Positions 1-8,704 of a stretch of 64,000 bases of DNA are shown here, piece after piece. The position numbers were made by a program, and so were the translations under genes. The stretch comes from Alphaproteobacteria bacterium. GTDB lineage: Bacteria > Pseudomonadota > Alphaproteobacteria > Micropepsales > Micropepsaceae. Location: positions 39,232 to 103,231 of the forward strand of contig CANIAL010000008.1 in assembly GCA_947465395.1 (NCBI GenBank), given 5' to 3'. Numbering within the stretch: the stretch's first letter is position 1; the number at the start of each line of letters is the position of its first letter. The notes under the pieces were generated by a model, which did not search any database, was not told the origin of the DNA, and was given only the letters and a program-made list of their open reading frames with translations.

Positions 1-405
1 CATCATCGCCTTGTGATGGTGCGGCAGGCGCCAAGGCCCGGGATTGATGTACTGGCCGGGGTCAAACTGCACATGCTGGGTTTCGCCGCCCAGCTCGGTA
101 TAGGTGTCGCCGCCATAGAGCGACCAGTTCCGCCCGCCCGCGCGATTGTTGTATTCCAGCACCGTCACCTTGTAGCCGGCGTCGCGCATTTCCAGCGCCG
201 CCACCATGCCGGCAATGCCGGCGCCCAGAATCAGAACCGAGGATCCCGGCGGCGCTTTGCCCAGCTGCGGCGGACCGGTGAAGTGCGATGCATCCGCAAA
301 GCCCATCTCGGTCATGGCATTGTACATGGCGGTGGAGCCGGCCACCGTGCCGATCATGCTGAGGAGCGAACGCCTGCTCAGCCGCGAGCTGTTTTTCTCT
401 GCCAT
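1..405 (-). CDS. Flavin monoamine oxidase-like protein, N-terminal part (runs off window start)
   Basis: Only the first 135 codons are inside the window. They start at an ATG preceded by a good ribosome site (GGGGAGAAG, a few bases upstream). Residues 9-15 (LSRRSLL) followed by a hydrophobic stretch form a twin-arginine signal, so the enzyme is probably exported folded with its cofactor. Residues 61-67 (GAGIAGM) are the Rossmann dinucleotide motif, E84 would bind the ribose, and AGGRN (89-93) is the second FAD contact typical of the amine oxidase/protoporphyrinogen oxidase superfamily. The family oxidises amines or amino acids to imines and hydrogen peroxide; the substrate cannot be told from this fragment. 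A terminator separates it from the TonB receptor upstream, so it has its own transcript. Confidence 0.8.
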   Translation of the reverse strand, partial: MAEKNSSRLSRRSLLSMIGTVAGSTAMYNAMTEMGFADASHFTGPPQLGKAPPGSSVLILGAGIAGMVAALEMRDAGYKVTVLEYNNRAGGRNWSLYGGDTYTELGGETQHVQFDPGQYINPGPWRLPHHHKAMM

Positions 406-565
406 CGTCTTCTCCCCGGTTCGGGTATCAGGTCCCGTTATTACAGGAATGTTATAGAAGCCCGGCAGGGCGGCAAGGGCTTGTTCGCAAATAGCGATTC
501 TTGACGCGGCGCAACAAAGCCCTAACGCGGGCTGCGGTCCGCCCGCTGACAAGGAATGCGACAAC

Positions 566-600
566 AAAAAACCCGCCCATCGGATGATGAGCGGGTTTTC
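566..600 (-). terminator. Rho-independent terminator after the TonB-dependent receptor
   Basis: On the minus strand an AAAACCCGC arm pairs with GCGGGTTTT across a 12-base loop and is followed by a T run. It lies 33 bases past the receptor stop codon and before the amine oxidase start. Confidence 0.8.
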
Positions 601-632
601 CGTTTAGAGACGCGTCTTAGGACTTCCCGGAC

Positions 633-3434
633 TTAGAACTTCAAAGTCAGGCGGGCATAGTAGAAGCCGCCATTCGGGTTGTAGTTGCCCGCGATGGGGC
701 CACCGGCGGTGCTGCCATTGCTGGGTGTCAGCGACTTGCCGTTGCCGTCCGTGTCCGGTGTCAGATAGCCCTGGCGTGTGGGCTTGACGCTGAACAGATT
801 GTTGGCGCCCGCGGCGAACTGCACATTTTCGGTGATGCTGTAACGACCTTCGATGTCGAACAGGCCCACGCCAGGACGGTTCTGCGCGTAATAGGGCGTG
901 CCGCCATTGGGAGTGGTGAGCTGATGCTGCGGGCCATAATAAGTTTCGCGCAACGTCACGCCAAACTCATCCAGCGACCAGTTGGCGGTCAGGCCAATCT
1001 TTTCCGACGGGCCGCTGTGCACGAAGTTGTACTGCGTGAAAAGCGGGAACAGGGTGGCACCCGGCGCCGAGGCCGTGATGACGGCCGGCGGCGGCTGGAT
1101 CTTGCTGATCGAGGTCTGGTTGTAGTTGCCAGCCAGGGTCCAATCCACCGAACCATAATTGCCCATGTCCATCGGGTAGTTGACCGCCAGGTCCACGCCT
1201 TGCGTCAGGGTAGAGATGCCGTTCAGGAACACCGTGATGCCGTTCTGGGTGGCAGTCGGGTCCAGGGCAATACCCTGAAGGGCGATCGCCGTATTGACCA
1301 GCGGCACATTGATGGCGCCGCCCAGGCTGTTGACCGTTGCGGACTTCACAATGCGGTTGCCCAAGGTCAGGCTGTAGGCATCGATGGTCACGCTAAGGTC
1401 GGCAAAGGGATGGGCCACGATGCCGGCGCTGTACTGGGTGGAAATTTCCGGACCCAGGTTAGGAATGCCCAGCAGCTTGGACGCCGGAGAGTTGGCGGGC
1501 AGCTGCACCGTTGCCGTGGTGGGCGAGACCTGCGTGGCGGAATAATATTCTTCAGCCAGGGTGGGGGCGCGGAAGCCGGTCGAGATGGTGCCGCGGATCG
1601 CCCATTGCGGGTTGAAGTCATAACGCGCCGTGATCTTGCCGATCGTGGCATCGCCGAAGTCGCTGTAATGCTCGTAACGGCCGGCGATATCCAGCTGCAG
1701 AGCTTCGATGGGGGCAACCGCGAAGTCCACATAGGCCGCATAGTTCTTGCGGCTGTGCTTGCTGGCGTCCGAAAGGCTGTAGCCCGGGAATGACTGGCCG
1801 CCTTCCTTGTAGCGCGAGGCCGCATCACCAGACTTGATCTGGTAGAAGTCCTCGCGGGCTTCCAGGCCAACCGCGACGGTCAGCGGGCCGGCCATGCCGA
1901 TATTGTACTGGTGGGTGGCGTCGATATTGGCCACCAGCTGCGAGGCCACGAACGAGCCGTCATAGAAGTTGGACGGGGTGGTGTGCGTGTCAATGAACAG
2001 CGCACGGTTGCCCGAATCCAGGGTCAGGACATCTTCCTGGTCCTTGCCGTAGCTGGCGCCCGCATCAATATCCCAGCCGGCCAGCATGAACTTCACGCCG
2101 GCGTTATACTGGTAATCGTCTTGCCGGATTGCTTCGATGGGCGTGAAGCCCTTGGGCGCAAACACCAGTTCGCCAGGCGTATAGAGCGTGCCGGCTTGTC
2201 CACCGGAGATGATCTGACCAGTGGTTGTGTTAAGGCCATTGTTGCCAAGGGGCGCCACGCCAAGGCCGCTGCCATTGGTCTGACCAATGGCGCAAGCCGG
2301 CGTAATGCCGTTGGCCGCTACCGCGGTGTTGTAGCCCTGCTTGTTGGTTGCGGAACAAGGCTGGCTGGAACCCGGCGCCGCGATGATCTGGTTCGGCAGA
2401 CGGTAATTCTGCTGCGCCTTGGCATTGCGATGCGCCCAGCTGGCGAAGGCATACAGATGCACATCGTCGCTGACGTCATAGCCGGCGTTCAGGAAGGACG
2501 TGAACAGCTGCTGTTCCGAATTGCCGCCGATGCGGTTGGCATAGGGATAGAAGGGCGCCGTGCGGCGCTGGGCCAGCGGCACGCAAACGCCGTTGGAACA
2601 AGGCACGATGCCCGTGTTGGGATCGACCGCGAAGGTATTGTTGGTGGCCGTGGCGCCCAGGCCGATGCGGCCTTCCTGGGCTTCCGCGAAGCCGGTGGAG
2701 GGACCGCTAATATAGCGGGCGTCCTTGCCCGGCGATGTCAGGGCATAACCCACGAACTTCTTGTCAACGGTGACGTTGATGAAGCCCTTGTCGAACAGCG
2801 GCATGCCGATATTGAGCGAGATGTCATAGGTCTCGCCTGTCTTGTTGTACTGGCGGCCGACGCTGGTGGTCAGATTGCCGCCCGACGAGTTCTTCTTGAG
2901 GATGAAGTTGATAACGCCAGCAATGGCGTCGGTGCCGTACTGGGCGGCCGAACCGTCCAGCAGGACTTCTGCATGTTCGATGGCAGCCGTGGGGATCAGC
3001 GAAATGTCGGGCGCCGCGCTGCCGCCGAAGGCATTGGCATTCGCGTTGAGCAGACCAACACCATGACGGCGCTTGCCGTTCACCAGCACCAGCGTGTCAT
3101 TGCCCGACAGGCCGCGCAGGGTGGCGGACAGCGCCAAGTTGGAAAGGTCGCCGCCAGTTGCCTGGGCGGTGAAGGACGGAACGGTCTGTCCCAGGGCCTG
3201 GCGAAGGTCGGCCTGGCCGGCGCCTTGCGTCAGGGCAGATGTGCCCAGCACGGTGATGGGGGCGGCGCTGTCGGCGGCGGTCATGCCGGCCACGCGCGTA
3301 CCCGTGACGATCACGCTTTCCAGATCGGCCTGGTTGTTGCTCTGCGCCATGGCGGCGCTGGCAAACATGCCGAAGGACACGACGGACGCGCCCAGGAACA
3401 AGGAATTCTTGAAGTTGGATTTTGATACAAACAC
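633..3434 (-). CDS. TonB-dependent outer-membrane receptor
   Basis: A 933-aa outer-membrane receptor that takes up a ligand using energy from TonB-ExbBD. A Sec signal peptide ends near ASAAMA-Q (about residue 30). The plug domain follows (about 40-200), with the typical DTLVLVNGKRRH and AAQYGTDAIAGVINF signatures, then a long beta-barrel. The last residue is Phe (ARLTLKF), as expected for a BAM-assembled barrel. The ligand is unknown. Receptors of this type in alphaproteobacteria carry siderophores, cobalamin or oligosaccharides, and the neighbours (a PLP lyase and an amine oxidase) do not decide between them. It lies about 0.8 kb from a divergent gene, behind a long AT-rich leader. A dedicated tonB-exbB-exbD operon is found at 31-33.6 kb. 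Confidence 0.92.
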   Translation of the reverse strand: MFVSKSNFKNSLFLGASVVSFGMFASAAMAQSNNQADLESVIVTGTRVAGMTAADSAAPITVLGTSALTQGAGQADLRQALGQTVPSFTAQATGGDLSNLALSATLRGLSGNDTLVLVNGKRRHGVGLLNANANAFGGSAAPDISLIPTAAIEHAEVLLDGSAAQYGTDAIAGVINFILKKNSSGGNLTTSVGRQYNKTGETYDISLNIGMPLFDKGFINVTVDKKFVGYALTSPGKDARYISGPSTGFAEAQEGRIGLGATATNNTFAVDPNTGIVPCSNGVCVPLAQRRTAPFYPYANRIGGNSEQQLFTSFLNAGYDVSDDVHLYAFASWAHRNAKAQQNYRLPNQIIAAPGSSQPCSATNKQGYNTAVAANGITPACAIGQTNGSGLGVAPLGNNGLNTTTGQIISGGQAGTLYTPGELVFAPKGFTPIEAIRQDDYQYNAGVKFMLAGWDIDAGASYGKDQEDVLTLDSGNRALFIDTHTTPSNFYDGSFVASQLVANIDATHQYNIGMAGPLTVAVGLEAREDFYQIKSGDAASRYKEGGQSFPGYSLSDASKHSRKNYAAYVDFAVAPIEALQLDIAGRYEHYSDFGDATIGKITARYDFNPQWAIRGTISTGFRAPTLAEEYYSATQVSPTTATVQLPANSPASKLLGIPNLGPEISTQYSAGIVAHPFADLSVTIDAYSLTLGNRIVKSATVNSLGGAINVPLVNTAIALQGIALDPTATQNGITVFLNGISTLTQGVDLAVNYPMDMGNYGSVDWTLAGNYNQTSISKIQPPPAVITASAPGATLFPLFTQYNFVHSGPSEKIGLTANWSLDEFGVTLRETYYGPQHQLTTPNGGTPYYAQNRPGVGLFDIEGRYSITENVQFAAGANNLFSVKPTRQGYLTPDTDGNGKSLTPSNGSTAGGPIAGNYNPNGGFYYARLTLKF

Positions 3435-4266
3435 GCTTAGGCCCCCTTGGATTAGGTGAACTCACAAATCTGTAATGACGGCAGATCCCCGTTTTTCGGG
3501 TTATTTCCAGAACATACCATCGGAAATTATTGTAACACTCATGGCCTAGCATATATACCAAAAGAGTTATACAATAATACTATAGTATAGTTTTATTGGG
3601 GGCGTGGCAGGGATTTTGCGAGATTTAGAAGCTTTTCAGATGACGCAAATCACCACATGCCGAGGGCTAGGAAGCTATATCCCAAAGATGAGCTTCTGCC
3701 TTTGAGAATAACAGGATAGCGACGCGCAGCCAGCGCCATCGTCACCGCCTGTCGTGCTGCGCAACAAGGCGACAATTTGCGAAAAATGACCCCAAATTTT
3801 CGCCCATGGCATTGCTGCAACACCGGGGTTGAAAAACATTGTACGCCTCGGCGCCTCTCACAAAACTGACGCGGCGCGGGCGCGCGTCATCCGTCATCAC
3901 CGATGTCATGCATGATTCCATGGCGGCGCTTGCGCAAGCCGCATCACCATCAAAGCCTTTGAAAATCGGCTCGGGATGCACGCGCTGCAATCGTGCGCGT
4001 CCTGTTGCGCGTTTTCCGATTCCCTCGCGGGATGATGCGCATGCGCGCAAGAGAGTGCCGCCCGGCATCGCATACAGCGTTACTTGGTCCGGACACGGAT
4101 CAGACAGAGCGTGGATTGCCTCGCGCTGCATTGCACACCGGACATGGCAGCATTGCCGCTCCATTGACTCTGGCAATTACCAAACGGAAGCTATGGCCCA
4201 GGCGCTAGGAGGCGGATGCATCCGCTCGTCCGGTACGCGCCGGTAAAAACACTAAAGGGGACTTCC
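3435..4266. other. Long intergenic region between divergent genes, with an AT-rich palindrome
   Basis: About 830 bases between the TonB receptor (minus) and the PLP lyase (plus). The part near the receptor (about 3535-3600) is strikingly AT-rich for this genome and holds a perfect 12-bp palindrome, ATACTATAGTAT (3577-3588). This suits a promoter or operator for the receptor. The rest (3640-4200) has open frames on both strands, but none with a convincing ribosome site or family resemblance. I see no gene here. Confidence 0.5.
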
Positions 4267-4320
4267 ATGGAAACGAATCGCCGTTCTTTTATCATGGAAA
4301 CGAATCGCCGTTCTTTTATG
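4267..4320 (+). repeat. 27-bp tandem duplication covering a start codon and Tat motif
   Basis: Two head-to-tail 27-base units (4267-4293 and 4294-4320) differ only in the last base. Each encodes METNRRSF plus I or M. The in-frame duplication gives the following protein two start codons and two NRRSF motifs. Confidence 0.95.
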
Positions 4321-5682
4321 ATGGACACCGGCATGACCGCCGGCGTTCTGGCGCTGGGCCCGTTGGCCGCTTCGCTTGCCGCCACCGCTCCGGCCCAGGC
4401 CGCGGGCAAGTTCGATTTCGACACGCCCTATAACCGCCTTGGCACCGACAGCGTGAAGTGGGACCAGCCCCTGCGCGAGCGCCACATGGGCCACATCATT
4501 GCCGGCATGACCACCGCCGACATGGACTTCAAGTGCCCGCCCGCGATCACGGCTGCTCTGGCCAAGCGCATCCAGCACGAAAACTGGGGCTATATGGACA
4601 TGAACTCGCCCGGTCCCCAGGCCTTCAAGAAGGGCCTTATTGACTGGAACCAGAAGCGCTACGGCATCAACAACATCAACCCGGAACTGCTGGGCATCAC
4701 CACTGGCGTGCATTCGGGCATCATCGCCACCATGCGCTCGCTCTGCCCTCCCGGCAGCAAGGTGCTTATGGCCACCCCGATCTATAGCGGCTTCTATGGC
4801 GACGTTCGCGCCACCAAGACCGTGGCTGAAGAAAGCCTGATGAAGCAGGTCAACGGCCGTTACGAAATCGACTGGGAAGATTTCGAACGCCGCATGACCC
4901 CGGACGTGAAGGTCTCGATTCTCTGCAATCCGCAGAACCCGACCGGCCGCGCCTGGACCCGCGAAGAACTGACCAAGTATGGCGAGCTGTGCCTGAAGCA
5001 CAAAATCGTCGTGCTGTCCGATGAAATCCATTGCGACTTCATCAGCAAGGGCCAGAAGTATGTGCCCTTCGCGACCCTGGCCAACAAGGACGTGGTCAAC
5101 AACTCCGTCACCTACAAGTCGGCGTCCAAGTCCTTCTCGCTGCCGGGCATGAAGTGCGCCTGGTTCTTCACCACCAACCCCACCCTGTATCGCCAGACTG
5201 TCGATAATAACCGCGCGGACCTTTCCACGCTGGGCATGATCGGCATGCAGGCGGCATATGCCGGTGGCCAGGAATGGATGACCGAGTGCGCGGCCTATAT
5301 CGACGGCAACCACGAGTTCACCAACCAGTACATCAAGGCCAACATCCCGATGTTGAAGGTCGGTGCGAAGCCGGAAGGCACGTACCTTGCCTGGGTCGAC
5401 ATCAGCCAGGTGGCTGACAAGATCAACGCCAAGAAGCTGGCCGATGACATGAACAAGAACCCGAGGATCAATGCCCGCACCGGCATGGCCGTGAAAGCCA
5501 CGCCCGAGGACATGGTCAATTTCTGGTTCGCCACCAACGCCTATGTCGCGATGAACTCGGGCACGGGTTATGGCCTTGGCGGTCAGAACCACATGCGCAT
5601 GAACCTGGGCACCTCGCGCCGCACGATCAAGGCGGCCCTGGACAGCATGGCGGCGGCTTGCAAGAAGCTGCAGTCGGCCTAA
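4267..5682 (+). CDS. Tat-exported MalY/PatB-type PLP aminotransferase / C-S lyase
   Basis: A 471-aa fold-type I PLP enzyme. The start is the ATG at 4267 because AAAGGGGA lies just upstream; the second in-frame ATG (4294) has no such site. Two NRRSF motifs (4-8 and 13-17) precede a hydrophobic stretch ending near AQAA (46), a twin-arginine signal with a duplicated n-region. In the catalytic domain, NPQNPTGR (221-228) and SDEIHCD (251-257) contact the cofactor, and K288 in SASKSFSLPG is the Schiff-base lysine in the MalY/PatB context. Known members are cystathionine beta-lyases or C-S lyases, or regulators such as MalY, and are usually cytoplasmic, so export is notable. Two hairpins follow the stop codon. 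Alternative: a transaminase of the same fold. Confidence 0.85.
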   Translation: METNRRSFIMETNRRSFMMDTGMTAGVLALGPLAASLAATAPAQAAGKFDFDTPYNRLGTDSVKWDQPLRERHMGHIIAGMTTADMDFKCPPAITAALAKRIQHENWGYMDMNSPGPQAFKKGLIDWNQKRYGINNINPELLGITTGVHSGIIATMRSLCPPGSKVLMATPIYSGFYGDVRATKTVAEESLMKQVNGRYEIDWEDFERRMTPDVKVSILCNPQNPTGRAWTREELTKYGELCLKHKIVVLSDEIHCDFISKGQKYVPFATLANKDVVNNSVTYKSASKSFSLPGMKCAWFFTTNPTLYRQTVDNNRADLSTLGMIGMQAAYAGGQEWMTECAAYIDGNHEFTNQYIKANIPMLKVGAKPEGTYLAWVDISQVADKINAKKLADDMNKNPRINARTGMAVKATPEDMVNFWFATNAYVAMNSGTGYGLGGQNHMRMNLGTSRRTIKAALDSMAAACKKLQSA

Positions 5683-5690
5683 AAAACAAC

Positions 5691-5720
5691 AGCGGGGCTT
5701 TAACGGCCCCGCTGCTTTTT
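5691..5720 (+). terminator. Terminator 1 after the MalY-like gene
   Basis: An AGCGGGGC / GGCCCCGCT stem with a short AT-rich loop, followed by GCTTTTT, beginning 9 bases after the stop codon. Confidence 0.85.
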
Positions 5721-5728
5721 CTGATGGA

Positions 5729-5760
5729 AGACCCGGATCGAAAGATCCGGGTCTTTTTTT
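5729..5760 (+). terminator. Terminator 2 in tandem with terminator 1
   Basis: A 12-bp perfect stem (AAGACCCGGATC, GAAA loop) followed by seven T. It backs up the preceding hairpin and ends two bases before the stop codon of the convergent kinase gene. Confidence 0.85.
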
Positions 5761-5762
5761 GC

Positions 5763-7037
5763 CTATGCCGATGCTGGAAGCGTGACGGCCATTTCCAGCC
5801 CGCGCGGCTGGCGGTTATGGGCCGCGATGGTGCCGCCATTGACCACCAGCGCGCGCTGGGCGATGGCCAGGCCCAGGCCGAAGCCGAAGCCATCCGCCGA
5901 CACGCCGAAGGGCTTGAACAAGGTCGCCATGGCTTCCTGCGGCACGCCGGGGCCTTCATCACGCACCAGCAGGCTGTAGCGTTCGCCTTCCTGGCGCAGG
6001 ATCACATGCACGGCGCCATTCTCCGGCGAATAGCGCACGGCATTGCGCACCACATTTTCAATGGCGCGGGCCACCAGGCGGCCACTGCCGCGCACGATCC
6101 ATTCGACATCATCGCCTTCCGGCGTCACATCCATCATCACCGAAACGCCCTTGCCGGCGGCTTCGAAATGGGCGTCCTGCACCACCGCCTTCACGATCTC
6201 GGCAAAGTCGAAATAATCATCGCCGCGCGCCTGGCCGCTTTCCAGCTTGGACAGGGTCAGAAGCTCGCCCACCATTTCGTCCAGCTTGCCGGCCTCGCCG
6301 CTGATGCGATCCAGCGAGGTTTCCAGCTTGGCCGGGTCCTGGCGTACCAGGCCGATGGCAAGGTTCAGCCGCGCCAGCGGCGTGCGCAGTTCATGGGAAA
6401 CGTCGGCCAGCAGCCGGTCGCGCGCCGTCACCAGTTCTTCCAGTCGCATGGCCATCTGGTCGAAATCATGGGCCAGGTCCGCGATTTCGTCGCGCCGACG
6501 CCCCATGGCGGGTCCCAGCCGCGTGCTGAAATCCCCGCCGGCCAGCTTGCCGAAGCCTAGCTGCATGCGCTGGATGGGATTGGTCAGATAAAGCGCAAGA
6601 GAGGCGCTGAACAACAGGCTGGCCAGTGCCGCCACCAGCATCACCGGCGTGGGCGGCATGCCGCGCGATGAGGTGCGCTGGCGGAAGTAAGAGACGCGGT
6701 AATTGGTGCCATCGGGTGCGGGCGCCACGGTCTGGGCCAGCGGGTCCTGTTTTTCAGGGGCCGCGCTTGCCAGCGCCACATGCAGGCGGGCGCGTTCGCT
6801 GCGGGGCCAAGTGGCGGCCTGTGCTTCGAACGCTGGCTCGCCGCCCGCCCGGATGGCGGACGATGCCGCCGCCACCGACAGGTTCGCCATGTCGCGCATG
6901 TAATCGGAGACTTCCGATGGGCGCAGAAAATTGAACACCAGCCAGACACCCTGGGTGATGATGAAGAAAGTCAGCCAGAAGCCCAGGAAGATTTTCCAGA
7001 ACAGGCGACGTTTCACGATCATCGGCCGCATCACCAA
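5763..7037 (-). CDS. CpxA-like membrane sensor histidine kinase
   Basis: A 424-aa sensor kinase and the partner of the regulator just upstream (7-base gap, one operon). Its first membrane segment (about 12-37) is followed by a periplasmic loop to about 130, a second membrane segment (about 131-152), a HAMP linker (about 153-205), a HisKA domain with phospho-acceptor H215 in DVSHELRTP, and an ATP-binding domain (N box ENVVRNAVRYSP, then DEGPGVP and GFGLGLAIAQR). The short sensor loop and gene order resemble CpxA, the envelope-stress kinase, but no signal can be assigned. An alternative start lies 15 bases further in (MIVKRR). Confidence 0.9.
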   Translation of the reverse strand: MVMRPMIVKRRLFWKIFLGFWLTFFIITQGVWLVFNFLRPSEVSDYMRDMANLSVAAASSAIRAGGEPAFEAQAATWPRSERARLHVALASAAPEKQDPLAQTVAPAPDGTNYRVSYFRQRTSSRGMPPTPVMLVAALASLLFSASLALYLTNPIQRMQLGFGKLAGGDFSTRLGPAMGRRRDEIADLAHDFDQMAMRLEELVTARDRLLADVSHELRTPLARLNLAIGLVRQDPAKLETSLDRISGEAGKLDEMVGELLTLSKLESGQARGDDYFDFAEIVKAVVQDAHFEAAGKGVSVMMDVTPEGDDVEWIVRGSGRLVARAIENVVRNAVRYSPENGAVHVILRQEGERYSLLVRDEGPGVPQEAMATLFKPFGVSADGFGFGLGLAIAQRALVVNGGTIAAHNRQPRGLEMAVTLPASA

Positions 7038-7044
7038 GGCTCCA

Positions 7045-7737
7045 TTATCCCTGCTGCTTCAGCCGGTAGCCGACGCCGCGAATGGTTTCAATTTCAATGA
7101 CCCCGCCGCTGGCGGTGGCCAGTTTCTTGCGCAGGTTGCTGACATGCACATCGACGCTGCGATCATATGACTCGCGCGGGCGGCCCAGGACCTTCAGCGA
7201 CAATTCCTCCTTGCTGGAGACCATCTCGCCGGCCCGCATCAGGCTTTCCAGCATGTCGAACTCGGACGTGGTGAGTTCAAAGGCAGCGCCATTCCACAGG
7301 ACTTCGCGCTTGCCCGGCGACAAATCCAGCGCGCCCATCTTCAGGGCGGATGCCGGCCCCGTCTCGCGCTGGCGGCGCATCACCGCGCGCATGCGGGCCA
7401 CCAGCTCGCGGGGAAAATAGGGCTTGGCGACATAATCATCAGCGCCCATTTCCAGGCCCACAACCCGATCCACATCGCCGCCCTTGGCGGTCAGCATGAT
7501 CACGGGGATGGTGCTGGATTTGCGGATATGGCGCAGCACTTCATTGCCGTCCATCCCGGGCAGCATCACGTCCAGGATCACCACGTCATATTGCCCCGAC
7601 AAGGCAGCGGCGGCCCCGTCCGGCCCGTTAAAGGCCGCGGTGGTGCGGATGCCTTCGCCCGCCAGATATTCGGTCAGCATCTCGCTGAGGGCGGCGTCGT
7701 CATCAATCAAAAGGGCGTGCAATTCTGTCTCCGACAT
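7045..7737 (-). CDS. OmpR-family response regulator (CpxR-like)
   Basis: A 230-aa regulator. The receiver domain (1-125) has acidic residues D12-D14, phospho-acceptor D56 in VILDVMLPG, switch T83 and K105. A winged-helix DNA-binding domain (about 135-230) ends in the usual VRGVGYRL motif. It is transcribed ahead of its kinase on the minus strand. A small gene starts divergently 112 bases away, so both may share a control region. The target genes are unknown. Confidence 0.93.
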   Translation of the reverse strand: MSETELHALLIDDDAALSEMLTEYLAGEGIRTTAAFNGPDGAAAALSGQYDVVILDVMLPGMDGNEVLRHIRKSSTIPVIMLTAKGGDVDRVVGLEMGADDYVAKPYFPRELVARMRAVMRRQRETGPASALKMGALDLSPGKREVLWNGAAFELTTSEFDMLESLMRAGEMVSSKEELSLKVLGRPRESYDRSVDVHVSNLRKKLATASGGVIEIETIRGVGYRLKQQG

Positions 7738-7849
7738 GATGGGAAGCTGGCCTGCCGCCAGGGCTTTGTCAGCAGGCTTTTCGCATTCTTTACAGTTCCT
7801 TGGCCAACAATTTACCCCATCGCGCGCGCCATGGCTCTAGCCTTGTCCC

Positions 7850-8179
7850 ATGAACATGCATCTGGACATAAAGGGCGAAGAAACGGCGCGAAAGGCGCGC
7901 CTTCGCCCCAATCCGCGCCCTGACCCACGCATGTCCATGCTGCATGAAGTGGTGGTGGGCCTCTTGTGGATGTCGCTGGACCCGCCGCCCGACGCCTCCC
8001 GCCAGGAAATGGAAGAGTTCGCGCAAGGCCTGGTGGCGCATATCCTGGGCGGCGCCTGCCCTGCCGCCGTGGAAAGCGAGATTGCGCTGCTGCAATCGCG
8101 CCAATTCTGCCACCCCATCAGCCCCATCGCCATCAGCGAACTGGCGCGGCGCCTGGGCGAAGTAGCCCGCGCATATTAA
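7850..8179 (+). CDS. Small hypothetical protein, 109 aa
   Basis: Not recognised. The reading frame begins with a basic segment (residues 8-27, rich in Lys, Arg and Pro). Two amphipathic helical stretches follow, with two well-separated Cys (about 70 and 87), ending in an ELARRLGEVARAY helix. There is no signal peptide or membrane span. It is divergent from the two-component operon. An antisense frame of similar length exists, but this frame has the more natural composition. A second ATG two codons in is also possible. Confidence 0.5.
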   Translation: MNMHLDIKGEETARKARLRPNPRPDPRMSMLHEVVVGLLWMSLDPPPDASRQEMEEFAQGLVAHILGGACPAAVESEIALLQSRQFCHPISPIAISELARRLGEVARAY

Positions 8180-8181
8180 CA

Positions 8182-8287
8182 ACCCCCTCCGGTTTCAGCT
8201 TCCGCTCGGCTGCTCGGCTCACGCCTCGCTCAAGCCTCGCACGCTAAAACCACCTCCCCCTCCCATGCTTCGCATGAGGGGGAGACC
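8182..8287 (+). repeat. Dispersed intergenic palindromic element, copy A
   Basis: This copy begins ACCCCCTCCGGTTTC, has a middle with CTCGGCTCACGCCTCGC, and ends in the hairpin ACCTCCCCCTC - CATGCTTCGCATG - AGGGGGAGA. The same order of boxes recurs at 56074-56188, 59174-59253 and, inverted, 63356-63465. It is REP-like in size and structure. Confidence 0.7.
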
Positions 8288-8430
8288 GGCCTGTATTTGC
8301 GAAATAAAGGCGTTCTTGGCGAAACCTTTTCACTTCGCTTGCGATCACCTTACCCCAAAAACTTTTCAGGCGTCCTATCTTCTCATCACACCAATCACGG
8401 TGCTGACGATAACGAACGGAGCCATTTCAA

Positions 8431-8556
8431 ATGACCAACATCAACGCCACCTCGATCAATGAAAAGATCAGCCAGTTCCTGCAGGCCGCCATGGCCGTCC
8501 CCTTCGGCCTCATGGCCCTCTCCATCGCGGTGCGCGTGCTGCCGCAGATCATGTAA
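8431..8556 (+). CDS. Small predicted membrane peptide, 41 aa
   Basis: An ATG at 8431 opens a 41-codon frame ending TAA. CGGAG lies about 11 bases upstream. The product has a polar N-terminus (residues 1-16) and one hydrophobic helix (about 18-40: AAMAVPFGLMALSIAVRVLP). It is not recognised. The single-helix layout and clean ribosome site suggest a real small membrane protein. It sits alone between repeat copy A and the dienelactone hydrolase gene. Confidence 0.5.
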   Translation: MTNINATSINEKISQFLQAAMAVPFGLMALSIAVRVLPQIM

Positions 8557-8704
8557 TGCGGCCCCGCATCCCCTGCGCCCATCGCCCCATGGCGGTGTGG
8601 CGCAGGACGATGCTTTTCATGGCTTTTTGCGAATTTTCTCTGGCCCTTTGCGGCTCCGATACCGACTGATAGGCTTCCCGCCCCAACAACAAGGGTGAGG
8701 AAAC

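Noticed and set aside
3742..4246. Open frames of 135-144 codons on both strands between the TonB receptor and the MalY-like gene
   Set aside because: No ribosome site, no recognisable family and mutually overlapping frames; typical chance frames in GC-rich DNA.
7790..8182. Minus-strand frame opposite the 109-aa protein
   Set aside because: Starts in the regulator control region, lacks a ribosome site and has a less natural composition than the plus-strand frame.
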